Assembly: GCA_038496675.1 (NCBI GenBank)
Contig: CM076662.1
Coordinates: 15,562,426 to 15,626,425, forward strand
Reading direction: 5' to 3'
Length of the DNA stretch: 64,000 nt
DNA from: Rachycentron canadum
Lineage: Eukaryota > Chordata > Actinopteri > Carangiformes > Rachycentridae
The position numbers and the translations under genes were made by a program. Below the pieces are notes generated by a model, which saw only the letters and a list, made by a program, of their open reading frames with translations, was not told the DNA's origin and searched no databases. Within the stretch, counting starts at the first letter, position 1, and each line of letters opens with the position of its first letter. This document shows, one piece after another, positions 58,401 to 64,000 of the stretch.

Positions 58401-58681
58401 TGAGTCAACAACTTGGCACTGGAAAAAATACACAAACATCTAAATCTCACAGTTGTATAAATGGACTATTAGATGACATTGTGTATAAATATCAGAAGTC
58501 ACAGCTCCATGAGAGAGAGTGTCTAACGTTTAATGAACTGAGATGAAGATATGATTGGATTCCTCTGTGCCAACTCACGCTCTAAGGTGTCCTCTGAGAT
58601 GCCTGCGGGCTGGTCCTCAGGGGCTGAACTGAGGAGACCCAGTGTCACCACCAGAACAGCCAAACCGAGCAGGAGCTTCAT
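55435..58681 (-). CDS. clul1: Clusterin-like protein 1, spliced CDS
   Basis: A secreted clusterin relative; in mammals it is strongly expressed in retina (cone photoreceptors) and its molecular role is not settled. Eight coding exons in consistent phase give 464 aa; human is 466. Residues 1-20 are a signal peptide. A helical N-terminal region (E-E-V-R-R-A-L-Y-G-V-K-Q-M-K) follows. The clusterin cysteine pattern is complete: C104, C115, C118, C123, C131 and C302, C312, C319, C322, C330, fitting five antiparallel disulphides. N-glycosylation sequons occur at N197, N220 and, further on, in N-S-S and N-M-S. E-C-P-S-V-R-E-L-H-V-E-L-D-E and F-S-W-V resemble CLUL1 more than clusterin. There is no furin-type R-x-x-R cleavage site as in clusterin at the expected place, as far as I can see. 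Neighbours support the call: CLUL1 lies in the same block as YES1 and COLEC12 in human. Confidence 0.93.
55678..55856 (-). CDS. clul1: clul1 coding exon 7
   Basis: 179 nt from CTCTAG to AG|GTGAGA. It encodes the C-terminal beta-rich segment with L-T-L-S-V-P-G-E-L-E-L and A-F-I-Q-Y-V-A-Q-E-A-L-D-K-Y, aligned with the end of clusterin-family proteins. Confidence 0.92.
56231..56445 (-). CDS. clul1: clul1 coding exon 6
   Basis: 215 nt from TTTCCAG to ATG|GTGAGC. It encodes C330-P-S-V-R-E-L-H-V-E-L-D-E and F-S-W-V-A-Q-A, the amphipathic helical part of the C-terminal domain. Confidence 0.92.
56446..56535 (-). repeat. clul1: 90-nt clul1 intron with ACC microsatellite at the donor
   Basis: The donor GTGAAGC runs at once into (ACC)n on the minus strand ((GGT)n on plus, 56493-56529). 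The remaining bases carry the branch region and the CCCTGTTTCCAG acceptor. A simple repeat fills about 40% of the intron. Confidence 0.85.
56536..56658 (-). CDS. clul1: clul1 coding exon 5
   Basis: 123 nt with four of the second cysteine set (C302, C312, C319, C322). The acceptor is GGTGTAG at 56659; the alternative TTTCCTGCAG 35 nt inside would break the frame from the previous exon. The donor is ACAG|GTGAAG. Confidence 0.85.
56874..57312 (-). CDS. clul1: clul1 coding exon 4
   Basis: 439 nt from TTGTAG to AGAG|GTAGAG. It encodes V-E-N-F-F-R-R-V and a long, poorly conserved middle region with N197-R-S and N220-N-T sequons. This matches the position of the large middle exon of the clusterin family. 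Confidence 0.9.
57313..57858 (-). other. clul1: clul1 intron 57.31-57.86 kb
   Basis: Unique sequence between coding exons 3 and 4. No element was recognised. Confidence 0.7.
57859..58029 (-). CDS. clul1: clul1 coding exon 3: first cysteine cluster
   Basis: 171 nt, phase 0 at both ends. It encodes G-A-A-Q-L-A-K-E-V and the five-cysteine cluster with E-E-C-R-P-C-L. The acceptor CCACCAG lies inside a CTCF-like motif. Confidence 0.92.
58022..58040 (-). promoter_or_regulatory. CTCF-like motif across a clul1 splice acceptor
   Basis: The minus strand reads CCTGCCACCAGGGGGCAGC, a near-perfect match to the CTCF core (CCACCAGGGGGCGC type). It overlaps the acceptor and first codons of clul1 coding exon 3. 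Binding cannot be judged from sequence. Confidence 0.5.
58121..58269 (-). CDS. clul1: clul1 coding exon 2: N-terminal helix
   Basis: 149 nt from CTCCCAG to AGG|GTAGGA. It encodes L-S-V-D-G-E-K-L-V-D-E-E-V-R-R-A-L and K-Q-M-K-E-V-M, resembling the start of mature clusterin-family proteins. Confidence 0.92.
58270..58578 (-). other. clul1: clul1 intron between coding exons 1 and 2
   Basis: About 309 nt of unique AT-rich sequence. No element was recognised. Confidence 0.7.
58579..58681 (-). CDS. clul1: clul1 coding exon 1: signal peptide
   Basis: The ATG at 58681 (A at -3) starts M-K-L-L-L-G-L-A-V-L-V, a clear signal peptide. The donor is GAGC|GTGAGT. A TGTCCTTTCAG at about 58731 on the same strand could be the acceptor from an upstream leader exon. 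Confidence 0.9.
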
Positions 58682-58943
58682 CTTGAGCTCAGTCACAGTG
58701 TTTTGGGGAGGGGAGCAGAAAAAACTCAATCTGAAAGGACAAGACATTTGTGGTCCTGGGGTTGTGTGTAGACTCACATTTGTACACTGCGAAATAAATG
58801 CACATATCTGCACACAAACACACACACTCACTCCTGTTCTAATTAGGAAACAGGTGCTATCTAATCTGACCCAGAGAGATAATAGGATTTCAGCTCTGGA
58901 TGATTAAACATCAACAATATTGGATGTGGTCATGAGAAGCTCT

Positions 58944-58959
58944 GCCACCTGGTGGTGCT
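58944..58959. promoter_or_regulatory. Weak CTCF-like motif
   Basis: GCCACCTGGTGGTGCT contains the CCACCTGGTGG half of CTCF-type sites and is nearly palindromic. It is the weakest of three in 1.4 kb. Confidence 0.25.
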
Positions 58960-59364
58960 ACACATCTGATCTGATCTTACTTGGATGTCACACACTAACT
59001 GCACCAAGGGCAGTCGATTTTAGTTGATTTGACTAAGAAGTGATGCAGTGAAACCTTTAACAGTGTATGTGGAGTGAACCCAGTGTTACAGAAAAACAAG
59101 GGGTCATCAGATCCTGAACTTTTTGTGGCAGACGAGTGATAAGATGTGAACAGAGACACAGATACAGCATTGACCTGCTGATTACTTTTATTTCTCAAGT
59201 GACAAAGTTGCAGCTCTGTATGTTGTTGTTATGTTGCCATAATTTGAATTCCTCAAATACTGTACCAGACTTCTGTATTTCCTGCTCTTGTGTATATTTG
59301 TATTTACTAGGCTTAATGAGGACAACGTTACCCTTGTTTTTTTCCCTTTAAGCATCAATAGGTG

Positions 59365-59381
59365 AGCAGCAGGGGGCGAGG
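59365..59381 (+). promoter_or_regulatory. CTCF-like motif upstream of clul1
   Basis: AGCAGCAGGGGGCGAGG matches the CTCF core AGCAGGGGGCG on the plus strand, opposite in orientation to the motif at 58022-58040. Confidence 0.45.
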
Positions 59382-60152
59382 AATCTAATAATGAGTTATC
59401 TAATCACAGGCTTCACCTCAGCTTCAAAACTTGGCAAGCTGTGTTTATGTCTGGGCCATCTGCTATACGCCATCACCTCACAGAAACTCACACACTTGAA
59501 ACCTTTAGAAGATCCTGAAATCACTGTTTATTTGCTTGTTTACTTGTTGACTGATCACTCAGCTAAACCCACCTGACTCACTTCACAGGAGACACTGCTC
59601 CAGTTCAGACACATGAGGAGTTACACAAGTTGGCATCCAGCAGGGATTTACAGTAAAAAGGATGTACTCATTTGACTTATTTCATTATGAGTTATGAGAA
59701 ACTTGCCTCGACAATCAGCTCTGTCATATTCCAATCACAACATATGTAGCAGGGATTCATCACAGTCAGAGTGGACCTTATTATCTTAATATATAACCCA
59801 TGTTTAATTTTGATTTATAAAAAGTTTAAAGAGGCAAGTGGACAAAACAACATCCTATTCCTAATCCTAATATCTAATATTGTTATTATAATCTAAATCG
59901 AACAGATAATTTAAAAGCCACAAACAAACACAATGTCTGAGTTATATGCTCAGAAATAGTTTGAAAACTTAATTTATGTTATTTCCTGAGGGACACATAT
60001 TTATTCAAAGTGCATGTAAGTAATGTAATGTAAATCTTAAAATAAGCACATGGAAAATCAAAGTTGTGACAGATGTTAAAAAAAAACTAAGAAAAGAGAG
60101 AGAAAAAAAATAGAAAATTCTTGATATTGACCATGATGACAAAGAAACTTAC

Positions 60153-60230
60153 CAGCAGATGAGTGAAGGTACGTCGCCACCGGCAGGAATAAACAAAGTG
60201 CTCTGCGTGGACAGTTCTCATGAACTTATC
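60153..60230 (-). other. clul1: Possible clul1 5'UTR exon
   Basis: A consensus donor, CTGCTG|GTAAGTTTC, occurs on the minus strand at 60153/60152, about 1.4 kb upstream of the acceptor-like site at 58731. This makes it a candidate leader exon for clul1. The 5' border is arbitrary. There is no open frame to support it. Confidence 0.35.
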
Positions 60231-60307
60231 TTGACCAACCAGGTCTATTTGTGCTCTTTCCACTCAAGCTTCATCCTATTACTGTCTTTACTTGATGTTG
60301 ATGCTCC

Positions 60308-60720
60308 TTAATCCAGCATTTGACACGCCGCCAGAGAGGTGTGCGTTTGCATAAGAGGTTGCTTAGTCATCAGAAATCCTTCTTACTCCTTGGTAAAATG
60401 GATTCATTTGACATGTGGTGACAGGAGTCCCAGCATATGTCACTCAAGACTTGTCCAGAGGCCAAATATCTTTTTGTGCATGGTTGAGATCAGACACATA
60501 GTGTTATGCTTTAAATGAGAGGATTATAATAAAACTGTTACTTTTTTAATTTCACAGTTAATACTAATGAAATACATAATTTATTCAATTAAAAAAAAAA
60601 GCTTTTTAGTACCAATATTGACTAAACCTGGTTATAAACTGTGGTGTGCACTGACATCACCTGATAAATTATCTCACAGTGGGAAATCCTTAATGCAACA
60701 CACCCACACAGAGCTAATCC
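60308..60720. promoter_or_regulatory. Cluster of CRX/OTX-type TAATCC motifs
   Basis: TTAATCC at 60308-60314 (plus), GGATTA at 60521-60526 and TAATCC at 60715-60720 lie within about 600 bp upstream of the possible clul1 leader exon. CRX/OTX2 bind TAATCC in photoreceptor promoters. The motif is short and expected by chance at moderate frequency. Confidence 0.3.
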
Positions 60721-62239
60721 CAAGCATGTGTATCACGGTCAGATGTTTTAACTTACATCCTTTCTGGTATTTGATTGATTGTGGATTCTATCAATGTGGA
60801 ATTATTATGATGTATTTTGGGGTAATTCTCTGATATGAGGAGATCAGAAGAGATCACGTGATCAGAGAAGATTGTTTCTGCCTGATCTGAGCCATGTGCT
60901 GATCTCACGAGAGCGCTCACTGCTGCGTAACAGTTTAAGCTACTGTAAATATGCAACGGGCCAACCCATGTTCATGTTCGTAAGAGCTAGTGATGAGTAA
61001 CTTCAGTCTGCCCATCTATTCTTAGATTCTACAGCCAGATGTGAATATTTTAGTAAAGGGAAACATTCATCCCAGCAGGAGGCTGTTTAGCATCTCCACT
61101 CCTGATGGAATGTGAGGGACACGGGGTGAAAGGGCTCCTCTGTCCCCGTCTCCTCACCGGTGCCCCATCTCCCTCAAAAATGTGCCCTCTTTGCATGCTG
61201 TGACCCAGAAAATAGGGTCCTCAGCGGATAATAATCAAAACCAGCTTCAGCCCAGTCTGCATCCTCCCTGACACCTTCACCACCTGGTTCCTATAACACC
61301 GCAGGGAGAAGGGTTCTCCCCATGTTCTCCCATGGTTCACCCAGACATAAAACAGTTGACAATAAAAAGGTTGCATGCAATCGCTCAAAATGTAAGTCAC
61401 AGACGTATTTTACATTGGCTGAAATTCAGCTGAACTGAAGTGTTTTTGGGGTTTTTTTCCCACCTGATTTTGGCAAGTTGAGTTTTTCTGCAGTTCCTTG
61501 TAACCAGCTCATGATGTGGTCTTATGTCAGATTTTGTGATGCTGATCAAAGTGCGGAGTCCTGGACTGAGGAGATAAACAGGTGCACATAAACGGCTTCA
61601 CAGAGGAGTGAGAAGTAATGGATGAAACAGTTAAACACTGGTCTGAGGGCTGTGTATTGTGAGTTTTGTTGGAGGGAACAGGAGAGGTGTATTTCATGTG
61701 TTATTGTAGCTGAGGGGGGATGTGTAGCACCAACAAGTGAAAAACAATAATGAGCCTGCAACAAGTGTGAGAGATGGGAGCTATAACTAAAATGAGTAAC
61801 AGTTATTAGAGAAAGTCTGGGAATTTTGTGATAGGTAGTTTGTCTTTCAGTAAACTTAGTAAAGTCTGTGTGTATAATGCAATAAAGCTGCTATAGCTTA
61901 TATATGATTAATTTCAGTATAAAAGCATCACATGTTTTAAGACATATAGGCTGTTTAGCTACAGGAACATTAATTTACATATTTTTCTGTAATCCCAGCT
62001 TTTCTAACCCACCAGTATTTTCAAAATAAAGATAAAATCTGCAGAGGAGGGAACACAATTTAACGACTGTTGATATTTAATTGAAATTAATCACAATTGA
62101 TCTGTTTTGATTTTAGTGAAACAAACTATAACTTCAAAACGCAACACACGCCTGCTTTTATTTTGACGTGCAGAACGTGGGTTTGTGGGTAAGTAGCCGG
62201 GACCTGCTCTGAGCTGCTGGTTTACTGTACAGAGCTACA

Positions 62240-62879
62240 GTGGACAAGTCCAAACAGTGTGATGCGACACAGCTGTCAGTGGGGCTCGTTCAACGGCGTT
62301 GTGTGCAATATGAACACACACAGACACACACACACACACACAGGGGCACAGACGGTGCGCTCAGATGTGGAGCACGTGGTCTCTCCCCGCAGCCCCACTG
62401 GTGCACCACTTCCTCTCACGTTTAGATTCCTTCACTTTTTGAGTTTGTCCGGTCAGTGCTGCGGAGCCGGACTAGGATACACCTCCACCTCAGCATCTTT
62501 CCCAACCCGCGGTTCAGCCCGAGGAGCGCTTCCTTCCTTTCTCCGCCACTTCGCAACTCCTCCGCGCTTTGGACAGAGTTCATTCCTCTTTCTGCCGCAG
62601 CATCTGAGGCGCAGCGCTGACGCTACCTGCGCCGAAGGAGGTCGACTCCAGCCGTGAGAGCTGCGGATGGAGCTTTGAGTTTTATTATTATCGTTATTAT
62701 TACTATTATTATTGTTATTGCCCAAAACAGAGGAGTGGGATACTCGCAGATCCAGGTGCTGTGCTGCTGCGGCGCTCAAGGGGAGATTTTGGGCAAATGC
62801 CATTGCGATGCTGTGGATGTGACTTCAAACTTCAAACAACAGTTTCACAACGGTAGAGTCCTGTAAACCACAATGAAAG
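62240..62879 (+). CDS. colec12: Probable colec12 first exon (only ATG AAA G coding)
   Basis: A CpG-rich block ends with CCACAATGAAAG|GTAGGC (donor at 62880). ATG at 62873-62875 has A at -3, and only seven coding bases precede the donor. COLEC12, a type II transmembrane scavenger receptor with collagen-like and C-type lectin domains, begins M-K-D, which this fits (ATG AAA G|AY), and its head-to-head position with CLUL1 is the human arrangement. The rest of the gene is outside the window. The 5' border given is approximate. The leader has uORFs (62797-62856 and 62808-62822). Identification depends mainly on synteny. Confidence 0.5.
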
Positions 62880-63011
62880 GTAGGCTCATTTAGAGGCATA
62901 AAAAAAAAAAGCCCCAGGGACCATCTGAAAGGCTCCGCAGTGTCACTGATGACATTTTGATCTATTTTCTGCTCATGCAACTTTCCTCTCGCTCTTTCTT
63001 TGTCACCTTCC

Positions 63012-63053
<42 letters not shown>

Positions 63054-64000
63054 GAGACGTGAGGAATGTGTGGGCTACAACTCGCGTCTGACATCTGGTT
63101 TCAATTAAGGGACTGTGTTTGGGATTGTTTTGCATCTGGCCGCTTCTGCACATCAAGCACTAACCTCCACCAAGAGATCTTTTCTGCGCAAACTGAGCCC
63201 AAACGCCATTTACGCTTCTTTGTATTAGTGATAGAAAAGCAGTGCGTTTGAACGAACTCCCTTTTTGTGCCGCGTTGAGCTGTGAGATGCGCCTGTCTTG
63301 GTTTGAAGGGATCAAAAGTTCTGGAGGAAACACTGAGTCAGACTTTAATGCCGCTGCCTACACGAACAGCTTTATTGTGGTGTAACTCCGTGCGCACAAA
63401 GATGCGCACACGCGTCCCGGAACCCTGATCCAACGACTTTATGAGTTTCAACACAAAGTATTGACAACAGGACAAAAAAGTGCATGAGTAGTGCTGGTCA
63501 CGGCTCACGGTTTAAAATAAAGGCTTTTACTGGGCTCCTCGTGCGGTTGCCCAGATGTGATTCTCGTGCGGTGAGCTGATGTTTTGGACCTTGTTGAATT
63601 TACATTGTGCGTGTCCTTTTCACCCACACGCAACAGCTCTCACTTCATGGGTCAACACTGGTCCCGCGCAAGACAGAGGAAACACTGCAAGGCTCCTGCC
63701 ACCTTGTGGTTGATCTCGGAAGGACACCGAGTCCGTGTTTTCAGCGGCCTGTGCCACTTCCTGTTGCTACTGTAATGGGAGTGAGAGGCAGCGGGACTTC
63801 ACACGAACACTGTTATTTTCTGCATTTATTGGCCTTTATTTCATTGGAGCTCTGCAAAAAGAGGCTTGATGCTATTTAATGTAATGTTATTCACAGAGGA
63901 TTGTGGAAACTAATTAATTTGTTTGGTTTTTTTTTTTAATAGAGAAGGTGATTTATTCACCTGGACTTGTAAATCAGTGCTTCCTCAGATCTACGCATGT
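62880..64000 (+). other. colec12: Start of presumed colec12 intron 1
   Basis: This holds a (CT)n microsatellite at 63015-63051 and otherwise unique, moderately CpG-containing sequence to the window end. Open frames of 60-90 aa have no recognisable domain. Confidence 0.45.
63015..63051. repeat. CT microsatellite
   Basis: An almost perfect (CT)18 run. The minus strand reads (AG)n and yields an arginine/glutamate repeat open frame that is not real. Confidence 0.95.

Larger units (their letters stand above)
58732..62200. other. clul1-colec12 divergent interval
   Basis: Apart from the possible clul1 leader exon and the CTCF- and CRX-like motifs listed, this is AT-rich unique sequence. A TAATGTAATGTAAAT run at about 60016-60035 resembles the tail of a fish repeat. 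No gene was recognised; in mammals CETN1 lies in this interval, but nothing centrin-like is visible here. Confidence 0.5.

Noticed and set aside
58732..62200. CETN1 orthologue between clul1 and colec12
   Set aside because: No EF-hand coding sequence is visible. CETN1 is regarded as a mammalian retrogene, so absence is expected.
62259..62657. 132-aa plus-strand frame
   Set aside because: It lies in the CpG-rich presumed colec12 leader, begins within a CA repeat and resembles no protein I know. The opposite strand is open as well.
1..64000. CRISPR arrays, operons, prophage or other prokaryotic systems
   Set aside because: The only direct repeats are microsatellites and interspersed repeats. 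Gene structure is plainly vertebrate.

Overview
This window looks like nuclear DNA of a ray-finned (teleost) fish. The genes are split into small exons with GT-AG introns, coding density is low, CA/GT microsatellites are abundant, and a degenerate repeat of a type common in fish genomes is present. The predicted proteins are clear vertebrate orthologues. All gene models below were built by hand from the sequence: every coding-exon junction was checked for a GT donor, an AG acceptor and matching reading phase.

Layout. (1) 1-22.9 kb is gene-poor. I see microsatellites, one decayed hAT-type transposase fragment (about 6.4 kb), one interspersed fish repeat (12.2 kb), a short repeat tail (20.1 kb) and no credible exon. 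(2) 23.36-26.07 kb, minus strand: adcyap1, the precursor of PACAP and PRP, 4 coding exons plus a probable 5'UTR exon, 175 aa. (3) 26.7-31 kb: the divergent interval between adcyap1 and yes1, with the presumed promoters of both. (4) 31-55.1 kb, plus strand: yes1, a Src-family tyrosine kinase, with a probable untranslated first exon ending at 31402 and 11 coding exons (40501-53246), 547 aa. (5) 55.43-58.68 kb, minus strand: clul1 (clusterin-like 1), 8 coding exons, 464 aa, tail-to-tail with yes1; a probable 5'UTR exon lies at about 60.15 kb. (6) 62.2-64 kb, plus strand: the probable first exon of colec12, coding only ATG AAA G before a donor, followed by the start of its first intron.

The gene order adcyap1(-)/yes1(+)/clul1(-)/colec12(+) matches, in mirror image, the human 18p11.32 block COLEC12-CLUL1-TYMS-ENOSF1-YES1-ADCYAP1, including relative orientations. 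TYMS and ENOSF1 are absent here: only about 2.2 kb separates the yes1 and clul1 stop codons. The genes are not a functional pathway. PACAP is a secreted neuropeptide, YES1 a membrane-anchored cytoplasmic kinase, CLUL1 a secreted clusterin relative with retinal expression in mammals, and COLEC12 a scavenger receptor.

I found no novel multi-gene system. The points most worth a second look are: three CTCF-like motifs between clul1 and colec12, the outer two divergent; a clul1 stop codon that lies inside an AATAAA; splice donors abutting microsatellites in yes1 and clul1; a non-canonical FLARES motif in the YES1 SH2 domain; a Q20 substitution in PACAP; a start-stop uORF in the yes1 leader; and CRX-like motifs near the presumed clul1 promoter.
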